From assembly GCF_001298525.1 (NCBI RefSeq), contig NZ_CP012678.1, positions 2,542,001 to 2,606,000 on the forward strand: a DNA stretch of 64,000 nucleotides. The letters are read 5' to 3'. The translations under genes and the position numbers were made by a program. Each line of letters starts with the position of its first letter. Position 1 is the stretch's first letter. This DNA is from Psychrobacter urativorans (GTDB lineage: Bacteria; Pseudomonadota; Gammaproteobacteria; Pseudomonadales; Moraxellaceae). This document shows positions 29,352 to 37,648 of this stretch, piece by piece. Under the pieces are notes generated by a model. The model ran no database searches, was not told where the DNA came from, and was given only the letters and a program-made list of their open reading frames with translations.

Positions 29352-30458
29352 ATGTCAGGCAATAGTATTGGAAAACTTTTTTCTGTGACCACTTGCGGTG
29401 AGTCACATGGGGCAGGCTTGATGGCTATTGTCGATGGCGTGCCGTCTGGTTTGGCATTATGTGCTGAAGACTTGCAAATCGACTTAGACCGTCGTAAACC
29501 AGGCAGCTCAAAATACTCAACCCAGCGCCGTGAGTCTGACGAGGTGGAAATTATCTCTGGCGTCTTTGAGGGTAAAACGACGGGTACGCCAATTGGTTTG
29601 CTCATTCGCAATACCAATCAGAAATCGAAAGATTATGGCGAGATTAAAGATACCTTTCGCCCTGGTCATGCCGACTATACTTATAGTATGAAGTACGGTT
29701 TTCGTGATTATCGTGGCGGCGGGCGTTCCTCAGCACGCGAAACGGCAATGCGTGTTGCTGCGGGCGCGATAGCTAAGAAATACCTGTTTGAGCGTTTGGG
29801 TGTCCAAGTCCGTGGTCATGTCACCCAAATGGGTTCTGAGCATTGCAAAGAGATTGAGTCTAGTGAAATCGATTGGGAGTTTGTGAATAGTAACCCGTTC
29901 TTTTGTGCGGATAAAGACGCGATTGTACGCTTTGAAACCTTAATAGACAGCTTGCGCCGTGAAGGTACCAGCTGTGGCGCGCGCTTAGAAATTATTGCCA
30001 GTGGCGTCCCTGTCGGATTGGGTGAGCCTGTTTTTGACCGTCTCGATGCCGATATTGCCCATGCTATGATGAGTATCAATGCCGTTAAAGGCGTTGAAAT
30101 CGGCGATGGTATGGCAGTCGCTGAACAATTTGGACATAGCGCCCGCGATGAGATGACACCAGATGGCTTTACCGCCAATCATGCGGGTGGTATTTTGGGC
30201 GGAATCTCTTCGGGGCAAGATATTCGCGTCAGTATTGCACTCAAACCCACTTCTAGTATCACCACTGCGGGTAAAAGTATTAATGCTCAAGGCGAAGCGG
30301 TCGATATGTTAACCAAAGGTCGTCATGATCCTTGTGTTGGTGTACGAGCCACGCCTATTGCCGAAGCCATGCTTGCCATCGTATTACTAGATCACTATCT
30401 GCGCAATCGTGGGCAAAATGCTGATGTTGTGCCACCTATAACAGCTATTGTGCATTAG
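29352..30458 (+). CDS. aroC: Chorismate synthase
   Basis: Last step of the shikimate pathway, making chorismate from EPSP with reduced FMN. 368 residues. Conserved segments: [20 protein letters not shown] at the start, [34 protein letters not shown], and near the end [17 protein letters not shown]. Follows prmB at 102 bp and ends at a terminator. Confidence 0.98.
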   Translation: MSGNSIGKLFSVTTCGESHGAGLMAIVDGVPSGLALCAEDLQIDLDRRKPGSSKYSTQRRESDEVEIISGVFEGKTTGTPIGLLIRNTNQKSKDYGEIKDTFRPGHADYTYSMKYGFRDYRGGGRSSARETAMRVAAGAIAKKYLFERLGVQVRGHVTQMGSEHCKEIESSEIDWEFVNSNPFFCADKDAIVRFETLIDSLRREGTSCGARLEIIASGVPVGLGEPVFDRLDADIAHAMMSINAVKGVEIGDGMAVAEQFGHSARDEMTPDGFTANHAGGILGGISSGQDIRVSIALKPTSSITTAGKSINAQGEAVDMLTKGRHDPCVGVRATPIAEAMLAIVLLDHYLRNRGQNADVVPPITAIVH

Positions 30459-30482
30459 GCTATTAATCTATTAATAATGACT

Positions 30483-30536
30483 AGCCCTTTATTGCTCTTC
30501 AATTTAGAGTTGCAAAGGGCTTTTTTATATCTATAA
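30483..30536 (+). terminator. aroC terminator
   Basis: Stem AGCCCTTT/AAAGGGCT with an inner CTCT/AGAG pairing and an internal bulge, then T6. Confidence 0.8.
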
Positions 30537-30556
30537 AGTTTTAAAAAGGATAACCA

Positions 30557-31228
30557 ATGAGTAAATATTTAGATGCCGTTATTGTCGAACACAATCCTAC
30601 GAAAAAAGAAATCAAACGCGCAGTTATTTGGTTGCATGGCTTGGGTGCTAGCGGACATGACTTTGAATCCGTTGTACCGGAATTAGGCTTGGCAGATGAT
30701 ATTGCCGTACGTTTTATTTTCCCTCATGCTCCCGAGCGTCCAGTGACTATCAATGGTGGCATGGTGATGCCCGCATGGTACGATATCCTAGAGATGAGTA
30801 TCGAGCGTAAAGTTGATGTCAGTCAAATTGAAGAGTCGTCGCAACAAATTCGTGATTTAATCGCCCGTGAGATAGAACGCGGCGTGGCAGCTGAGCATAT
30901 TGTCATTGCTGGATTTTCGCAGGGTGGGGCAGTCGCCTATCATGTAGCATTGGGCTATCCGCAACGTTTAGCAGGTTTGATGGCGTTGTCTACTTATTTA
31001 GCCACTAATGACCATATAGATTATAGCGCTGCTAATCAAGCCATGCCAATATTGATTGAGCATGGTACTCATGACCCCGTTGTGCCCGTTATTCTAGGTG
31101 AGCAAGCTCAGCAGCTATTATTATCTAAAGGATACAATGTTCATTGTCAGACTTATCCAATGGCGCATCAAGTGTGTATGCCACAAATTAAAAGTATAGG
31201 AAAGTGGTTAAATAAAGTATTATCGTGA
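30557..31228 (+). CDS. Carboxylesterase / phospholipase-like alpha/beta hydrolase
   Basis: 223 residues, the length of the AB_hydrolase_2 family (YpfH/EstB-type esterases, acyl-protein thioesterase-like). Oxyanion region WLHGLGASGHDF, nucleophile Ser121 in GFSQGGA, acid near Asp176 (EHGTHDPVVPV), and His near 206 (YPMAHQV). No signal peptide, so cytosolic. The natural substrate cannot be told from sequence. AAAAAGGA precedes the ATG. Confidence 0.9.
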   Translation: MSKYLDAVIVEHNPTKKEIKRAVIWLHGLGASGHDFESVVPELGLADDIAVRFIFPHAPERPVTINGGMVMPAWYDILEMSIERKVDVSQIEESSQQIRDLIAREIERGVAAEHIVIAGFSQGGAVAYHVALGYPQRLAGLMALSTYLATNDHIDYSAANQAMPILIEHGTHDPVVPVILGEQAQQLLLSKGYNVHCQTYPMAHQVCMPQIKSIGKWLNKVLS

Positions 31229-31289
31229 AACGGTGCATGATATAAGTAAGGATAACGTGTAACGTGATGTAATAACCATGAGTAATGGG

Positions 31290-31319
31290 TTGTCACGTAG
31301 GTCATTATTCCTATATAAT
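31290..31319 (+). promoter_or_regulatory. ssrA promoter
   Basis: TTGTCA (31290-31295), 18-bp spacer, perfect TATAAT (31314-31319). The predicted start is a few bases before the mature tmRNA 5' end. Confidence 0.8.
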
Positions 31320-31332
31320 GCGGCTATCAATT

Positions 31333-31691
31333 GGGGATGTTCTGGCTTCGACGCTGGTAATGAAACTTAATGATGCATGTCGAGAGTATATGTCCTCTCG
31401 TTAATCAAACATATATTGTTATAGTCGCAAACGACGAAAATTACGCTCTAGCAGCTTAAACCCTGTTTACTTAGTAGCTGATCACCTATAGTCGGTCAAC
31501 TAAGTTGAAGCGTCCGCATGTAGGATCGCCACAAGGGATTGTCTCAATCGCTTGGGTTCAAAAGTAGAGAATCGTCCAATCCATCCTGACTGTCGGATCG
31601 GTGCGGATTAAAGCCAAAGACAGAAACTAAACATGTAGATTCATGAGCGTAATGCTGGCGGACGCGGGTTCAACTCCCGCCATCTCCACCA
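31333..31691 (+). ncRNA. ssrA: Transfer-messenger RNA (tmRNA)
   Basis: Rescues stalled ribosomes and tags the nascent protein for degradation. The 5' end GGGGATGTTCTGGCTTCGAC and 3' end TCAACTCCCGCCATCTCCAC followed by CA form the tRNA-Ala-like domain, with paired acceptor ends and encoded CCA. The tag ORF is at 31427-31459, beginning with the resume codon GCA and ending TAA; the peptide is ANDENYALAA. Length 359 nt is normal. Promoter and terminator are visible. The accessory island starts right after it. Confidence 0.97.
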
Positions 31692-31700
31692 AACAACGAT

Positions 31701-31738
31701 AAAGGGCTGACCGTCATAGACTGTTAGCCCTTTATTTT
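31701..31738 (+). terminator. ssrA terminator
   Basis: Stem AAAGGGCT/AGCCCTTT followed by ATTTT, 10 bp after the tmRNA 3' end. Confidence 0.75.
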
Positions 31739-31769
31739 GAGTGTTTTTCAGGTAAAGAGTGTTATATTA

Positions 31770-31945
31770 TGTTGAGCGCATATAATAGAACGATGCGTTA
31801 TGATTGGTTAAACAAAGAGTTGTTTGCTAATTTAAACCAAGTTCGTCAGCAACCTGAAGATTGGTGATACCACTACAATCAAGAGCCCCTGAACATGGGC
31901 AATGTTGGCTTTACGCTAATACAGAAACTAAACCACTCAGCTTAA
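31770..31945 (+). pseudogene. IS3-family transposase (OrfB) C-terminal remnant
   Basis: One frame reads YNRTMRYDWLNKELFANLNQ, then an in-frame stop after EDW, then YHYNQE and QKLNHSA before the true stop at 31943-31945. This is the C-terminal end of an IS3 integrase core (the YDWL and ERP-x-GG region). N-terminal parts and one end are missing. Non-functional. 31946-32201 after it carries no frame I can assign; stop-riddled pieces suggest more transposon debris. Confidence 0.75.
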
Positions 31946-32201
31946 TTCTATTTGATAAGTGTCTTATGGTTGGGATGATTACCATTGCGTTTGCTAGTCA
32001 TACTATTGTTCTTCTTTAGGTTAGTATAACCTCTTAATAGATGTCCAGTTATAAAACGCCAAGACAGATATGGTTTGACTTTTACCGTCGGGCTGCGTAA
32101 CCAAAGTCTTCCAAGCTAATGTCTACGGTATTGACAGCATAGGCCACAAAAATAGCGAACGTCTAATCTTTAAGTTCTCACACCAAAAGATCACGCTCGC
32201 T

Positions 32202-32882
32202 ATGCCTGGCACCATGCTCAAAGATGAAAACTGGACTAGACTAAGACCTATCTTACTAGAACTGAGTATTTATGACAAAGGAAATCTGAGACAAACAGTT
32301 GAAGGTATCCTTTATCGGATGCGTGTTGGTTGCCCTTGGCGTGACTTACCCGAGTATTTTGGTAAGCCTAACACCATCTACAAAGCTTACCAACGCTGGT
32401 TTCGTAGTAATAAGCTTATTGCGCTATTTGCTTTATTAATAAAAGACTCAGACTGCGAATGGGTTTTTATTGATGGTACTCATATTAAAGCGCACCAACA
32501 TAGCAGCGGTGCTCATGATAACCCTATTACTTTTCTCTTATCAGATGGCACCACACATGATGTGAAGGTAGCATCAGATTTAATCGATAAGATGGATTTA
32601 AGCGACACCGTGATCGTATGTGCCGATAAGGGTCATGATTCTGAGGCGCTACGTGCGCATATTAAGCAAGCTGGTTGCGCCAATAATATTCCTCGCAAAC
32701 AGAATACGAAGTCTACCAACGAGCATATGGACTGGGACTTGTACAAGGCTCGACATTTAGTAGAAAACGCTTTCGCTAAGTTAAAAAACTATAGAGCAGT
32801 TGCCACTAGGTTTGATAAGCTCAAGCAGAGTTATGAAAATACGGTAGCTCTCGCTTGTGCTTATCTTTGGTTGAAGTTATGA
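32202..32882 (+). pseudogene. IS5-family (IS427-like) transposase with internal deletion
   Basis: 226-residue open frame MPGTMLKDENWTRLRPILLE and onward, with the DUF4096-like N-terminus, FIDGTHIKAHQHS (first catalytic Asp), CADKGHDS (second Asp) and HLVENAFAKLKNYR (Glu). IS427-type proteins usually have about 25-30 more residues between HQHS-x-G and NP-x-x-FLLSDG; here SSGA joins directly to HDNPITFLLSDG. The right terminal repeat GTTCAACACGCCC is present (32885-32897), but the matching left end is not found upstream. Frame intact but the element is probably dead. Confidence 0.75.
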
Positions 32883-32884
32883 AT

Positions 32885-32897
32885 GTTCAACACGCCC
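32885..32897 (+). repeat. Right terminal inverted repeat of the IS5-family element
   Basis: GTTCAACACGCCC is the classic outer end of IS427-type elements. The IS630 fragment starts directly beyond it. Confidence 0.7.
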
Positions 32898-32901
32898 TAA
32901 T

Positions 32902-33087
32902 AAGAAAGGTCATCGTATCCTATCGCTGCCACACTATAGCTCTAATCTAAACCCTATCGAGAAGAAATGGGCACAAGCTAAGTTTCTACGCCAACGCTGG
33001 ATGGAAAATAACTTAAATAAACTATTTTATGATATTGGCTGTATCGATTTTATCTTGAACTTATTATATAGTAACAACTATCACTAG
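32902..33087 (+). pseudogene. IS630-family transposase C-terminal remnant
   Basis: The frame reads KKGHRILSLPHYSSNLNPIE followed by KKWAQAKFLRQRWMENNLNK, the typical DDE C-terminus (LPPYSPDLNPIE-x-x-WA) of IS630-type transposases. It begins at the IS5-family right end, so the IS5-type element probably inserted into this older IS630 element. No 5' part is recognisable. Confidence 0.75.
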
Positions 33088-33683
33088 CTTTGTACTCTGA
33101 TACGAGTCAAAAAATCAGCGCTATACCATTCTTGTTCAGAAAGCGACCTTCTACCCTTATCTTCCCAAGGATCTAGTACGATAGCATCAATAACATCACC
33201 ACGCCCATGTTGGTCTCCTACATACCGAAGAGAAGTCAATACCATTGAGTGTCCCATAGTACTTATAATTAGTGGCATATCATTAGATAAGTCTTGAGCT
33301 GCCATTATGTGATTAGCAGCATAAGAGTCACCTGTAACATAAAAGCCATGACCTCTTAAATCCATCCAAGGATGGTTTAAGTTCATAAGTATTTGTTTAG
33401 GAGTTCCTATATCGTCAACTAATCCTCCCCAAGTTTGCTCAACTAACGTTTCTTGAGAGACGTTCAAACCATAATAAAGAAATACCATACCTATACAGGC
33501 CGCCCAGCACCATTGAGTATTCCTTTGATCTTTTGCATTGATAAAAGCTAGTCTAGTATCTATAAGTGTGTCCTGCTGGTTAGATGGATTATAGTTGATA
33601 AGAGCTGATGCATTACCACTCATACCCATCGCACCAATCGCTAAAGATCCTGAACCAACTTTGAGGAAATTTCGTCTGTCCAT
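33084..33683 (-). CDS. Tat-exported papain-like cysteine peptidase (C39/C70-like)
   Basis: 199 residues. A twin-arginine signal DRRNFLKVGSGSLAIGAMG gives Sec-independent export, with cleavage probably near ASA (25-27). The mature part shows a papain-type triad: oxyanion Gln53, nucleophile Cys59 in QWCWAACIG, His145 in MGHSMVLT, and Asp171 in VLDPWED. The WCWAA block and GH-x-MV-x-T are those of papain-like proteases such as the C70 (AvrRpt2-like) group. No peptidase-substrate or immunity gene is seen nearby. Ribosome site GGGAGA precedes the ATG. The gene is intact although surrounded by IS debris, and it has two repeated palindrome-like elements upstream (33807-33869). Substrate unknown. Confidence 0.75.
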   Translation of the reverse strand: MDRRNFLKVGSGSLAIGAMGMSGNASALINYNPSNQQDTLIDTRLAFINAKDQRNTQWCWAACIGMVFLYYGLNVSQETLVEQTWGGLVDDIGTPKQILMNLNHPWMDLRGHGFYVTGDSYAANHIMAAQDLSNDMPLIISTMGHSMVLTSLRYVGDQHGRGDVIDAIVLDPWEDKGRRSLSEQEWYSADFLTRIRVQS

Positions 33684-33806
33684 GGCAACATCTCCCTTAT
33701 TATAAGCTTAAAAATATAAAACATTATTAGTCATATTTTTATTGAAATATTAAGAAAACCTAACTATTGATAATATGATCCATATAAACGCTTGATTAGC
33801 GTAATA

Positions 33807-33869
33807 ATATTCGTTTAAACGAATATATATAATTATTGAATATCCGCTTAAAAGAATATATATGATTAT
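33807..33869. promoter_or_regulatory. Two operator-like repeats upstream of the cysteine peptidase
   Basis: A perfect 20-bp palindrome (ATATTCGTTT/AAACGAATAT, 33807-33826) lies within a 30-bp unit that recurs at 33840-33869 with 26 of 30 matching bases, one unit every 33 bp (about three helical turns). Such spacing on one DNA face is common for regulator sites. They lie 124-186 bp from the peptidase start codon. No cognate regulator gene is present. Confidence 0.5.
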
Positions 33870-33925
33870 ATAGTAATATGCTCAAGACTAGACAATTATT
33901 AGTAAATAAAAGTTAGAATATTTGT

Positions 33926-33982
33926 AAACCTCTTGCAAAAGTCAAATATTAAGCTCGAAATTAACCAATCCTGCGGACTGAT
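33926..33982. repeat. Orphan end of the IS5-family (ISL2-like) element
   Basis: CTCTTGCAAAAGTCAAA and the following about 40 bp closely match the left end of the element at 41363-42254, in the same orientation. Only this end is left here. Confidence 0.75.
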
Positions 33983-33997
33983 CTATGCTGAAGAAAC

Positions 33998-34351
33998 TGT
34001 AGAACCAAATTTGGTAAACTAAGTATATTAACGGGAGTTTATCATGACTAAGAAAGTCAAAATCTACGGTGCAGCTTGCAAAGCTGAGGACATCAAAAAG
34101 ATAGCAGTAATAAAGGTAATATTTCAGCGACTGTAAAGCAGCTATGTATAACCATGCAGACCTTATCTAACTGGCAAAACAAAGCGAATGAAGGCAAGCT
34201 TATAGGTACTAAGCAATATGATCCTGAACTCATGGCCATGATAGAGGAGAATAAAGGTATTAAACGTGATCTCAAGGTTGCTCAGGATGAGCGAGACATT
34301 CTAAAAACACAGCGTACTTCGCGAATGAGGAACGTCACTAAAACAGTCTAG
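33998..34351 (+). pseudogene. IS3-family orfA remnant
   Basis: From the ATG at 34044 the frame gives MTKKVKIYGAACKAEDIKKI, then shifts to NKGNISATVKQL and shifts again to TMQTLSNWQNKANEGKLIG, with a leucine-zipper-like IKRDLKVAQDERDILK and a shifted TAYFAN end. This is a two- or three-times frameshifted IS3 OrfA (helix-turn-helix plus zipper). A possible element end TGTAGAACCAAATTTGG lies at 33998. No orfB follows directly. Confidence 0.65.
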
Positions 34352-34485
34352 TAAACTGTTTTAGTGACGCAAGACGTAGGGCTATACCCACAGTGACAGT
34401 TGATGAAGTACATTTTTATCAAGGATAACCAGAAAATATTTAGTACTACCTGCATGTCTCACGTATTAGATGTTAAGACATCAAC

Positions 34486-35726
34486 TGTAGTAGCATAATA
34501 AAATTGGACAACTGCTAAGAGGTTATACTAACCCAAAGAAGGAAAATAGTATGACCAACAAACGCAATTAATATACCCGAGAATTCAAATTAAAAGCTAC
34601 CAGCTTAGTCGTTGATCACCACCGTAAAATAGCTGATGTGGCAAATCCACCTTACAGAAATGGCTGAGCTAATATCGTCAAGAAGTAAATGGCCAAGTAC
34701 CTACACCTGGTAATTCCTTAACGGATGAGCAGCGAGAGCTACAAGAACTGCGCAAATAAGTTAAGCGACTTACCATGGAGTGCAACATTTTAAAAAAGGC
34801 TTCTTCTCTGCTGACATTGGACAGCCTGAACGCCAGCTTGCAGAGCAAGACAAACAGGTCAGTAAAAGCCTTCTGTGTAAGCTGTTTAGTATGACAAAGA
34901 GTATTTATTACCATAGAATTTAGCCAAAACCAATCAGCCTTGACACTGTTAGGTACAAGGCGTTAATCCGTCAAATATTCAACGACTCCAACTGCTCAGC
35001 AGGCGCTCGTAGTATCGTTGCCATACTAATGAATGTACATAATATCAAGCTGACTCGCTATATGATAGGTAAGCTGATGGTGCAAATAGGATTTAAAAGC
35101 TGTCAGTTAAAAAATCACAAATATAAGTACGCTGATGACGCGCATAAAACACATGAGAACCTATTGAACCGCACATTCAGCCCCACTGTGCCTAATCAAG
35201 CCTGAACAGGTAATGTTAGTTATATTTGCATTAAAGACGGTTGGTATTATCTAGCGGTGGTCTTAGATTTATATGCCCGTTGTTTGGTGGGCTGTAGCGC
35301 TGCAGATGGCGTATCAGACCCGCCTGAAACTAAATGATGTGTGTTTCATTCCGATCAGGGAACCCATTACATCAGTAAGATATTCGCTGACTGTGACGGT
35401 ACGACACAAAGTATGAGCCATCGCCGAATAATTACTTGCATAGCCTTTCGCCTTGCACTCGGGCAAAGCAGTGCTTTGCTAATCCTCGCTCATGGGACAA
35501 CGCCCAAACTGAACGCTTTCTTAGAAACTTTAAAACACAATGGATGCCAAAAGGTGGGTATAAGAATATCTGTGAGACTAAAAGCGCCATTATTGATTAT
35601 ATCTGAGGCTATTATCTACCCGTGAGACCGTACCGTTTTAATAATTACTTAATACCGCTAGAGAAAGAGAGACACTGCTTTAATAAAAAACTCTTATCGG
35701 CTGTCCTAAATTAGTTGAACACTACA
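34486..35726 (+). mobile_element. Decayed IS3-family insertion sequence
   Basis: Outer ends read TGTAGT(34486) and ACTACA(35726), with imperfect terminal repeats (AATTGGACAACTGCTAAG against TTAGGACAGCCGATAAG). Inside, orfA (MTNKRN, stop, YTREFKLKATSLVVDHH, then LTDEQRELQELRK and ECNILKKA) and orfB (VRYKALIRQIFNDSNCSAGA, KDGWYYLAVVLDLYAR, FHSDQGTHYISKIFAD) are broken by several stops and shifts. Length 1241 bp is right for IS3. Inactive. Confidence 0.75.
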
Positions 35727-35771
35727 CTTAACCCTCGAAATTAAAACACTAAAGCACAAGACAGTCTTAAT

Positions 35772-37383
35772 ATGGTAATCTACTAACTATTACCGACTGA
35801 CTAAGCCAGTATCACGCAGTAGTAAACGTACGGCTTCGGCTGCTTACCGTGTTGATGTTGAGGCTAAAGATGATCGCACCTGCAATGTACACGCCTATAG
35901 TAAGCGCAACGGTGTTCTAGCAAAGTAGTTATACATACCTAATAATGTAAAAACACATCAAGCGAAACTGTGGAATTTAGCGGAGATAGCAGAGACCCGC
36001 AAAAATAGCCGTACCGCTAGAGAAATTGTCATTAATCTACCGCATGAGCTAAGTAATAGAGCTCTTACAAAAGTACCAATTCATTGACTTCCAATGATGG
36101 ATTTACAAGGGCTAGCGATGACTTTTGCGAGACGCTTAATAAAGAAAAAGCGCGAGCCGTCTATAAGTTGATGAGGCATTTGGTCAATAAATATGGCTTT
36201 GCTGTTGATGCTTTCACACATGAATCGGATGAAAGGGTATCAACCGTAATTACCATACCCATTTGCTGCTAACCACCCGCAAACTAGAACTATCTAGATA
36301 ATTGACGTATGGCCCTAACTAATAAATCACAGATGGAACTATCAAACATCCAGTTAAAAGACTTAGAGCTACCTAGAGCACAAGATGAACTCAAAGAGTT
36401 ACGCAAAGAATGGACGACTATTGCTAATCGTCAGCTACAAAATGTATGGTCTGAAGCATGTATAGACCACCGCAGCCATGCAGACCGTAGATTAGACTTA
36501 CTACCTATTGAAAAATTACGCTGGGAAGGATCAGCCATTGAGCGTAAAGGTATTAAAATCGCTATAGGCGACTACAATCGCATAGGTTGAGAATTTAAGA
36601 ACACCATCAATGATGGTTAAGGTGCTTGATAAGCATATCAAGTAGGCAAAAGAAGTGTTACAAATTGACGCGATTGGTAAAAAAGATCGCCGTACCGCCA
36701 CCTGAATATGAAAAAGAAGTAAATACCGCCAAGCAGCCTTCTATCATCGAGGGACAGACAGTGAATCAAGCCTTGGATATCTAACATAAATACGATCAGT
36801 TGGTTACACAAAGATGTGAACAGATAAGAGAGCAGCAAAGAAAATATATTAAAGCGGATATGAATAAGCTTGCAAAAGAATACGAAAATTTAGCTAATAG
36901 TAAGGCTTTTTTCGGCAACGATAAGCGTAAAACACAAACCGATGCTCTTGGTATATAATATCGGCAAGAGAAGCGAGAGTTTCAGCGCATTGCAAAGTGG
37001 CATTTTAAAATGGATTCTCAGTACAACATTCAATAGATAAATCCACAAGACCATGCCAAGCACGAACAGACATCTGAAGCGCTCATTCTTCATACAGATG
37101 GGACAAACGAGACGCTATTATAGGGCGACAATATATCGTTGAGATAATCGCTGTTAATCGGCTTGGCCTCATATAATAAACTTCGATAGGTGAAAAAATC
37201 TACCATAAACTAGACAGGTTTTAGGCACTACCTAACGAGGGCGATATCGTTGAGATTAGCTACAATCTTAAATATAACGCGGAACTGCAAGCACCCAATA
37301 AAGAGAGTTTTGAATACCAGAAAATGTATGCAGAATATCAGTGTCAGTATGATAAGGATATAGATCGAGTTATGATTCACTAA
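35772..37383 (+). pseudogene. Decayed MobA/MobL-family plasmid relaxase gene
   Basis: Pieces of one protein appear in order in shifting frames. YRLTKPVSRSSKRTASAAYR and [20 protein letters not shown], then VINLPHEL, form the relaxase N-terminus. KYGFAVDAFTH and LTTRKLEL come from the His-metal site region. ELRKEWTTIANRQLQ, RRLDLLPIEKLRWEGSAIER and KGIKIAIGDYNR form the domain C-terminus. A long coiled stretch follows (QREQQ/KRKTQTDALGI), and last ALPNEGDIVEISY, like the KfrB domain found at the end of such proteins. At least ten stops or shifts. It starts at ATG 35772 and ends near 37383. A fossil of plasmid mobilisation DNA. 37384-37648 after it is AT-rich without a gene. Confidence 0.8.
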
Positions 37384-37648
37384 TGTTATTGATATGCACA
37401 TATTTAAAGATAATGGTGAATATTTGGATAAATAAACTTCTGTTAAGCATACTATTACCCACTTTAATTTGCCATTATCCTTAGACAAGTATCTATCAGC
37501 CATCCATTTTGTTGTTGAATCGACGTCTGATTTTAATTGCGACTCATAAAATGCCCCTTAACTCCGTAATTATTCAATATACTAATTGGTTAAGTAATAT
37601 ATTGATAAACAGGGGGGCAAATAACTGACAAGAATAAAGAGTATTTTT

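Noticed and set aside
31946..32201. Possible 5' part of the IS630 element before the IS5-type copy
   Set aside because: Frames such as NVYGIDSIGHKNSERL do not match any transposase region I can recall, so I leave it unassigned.
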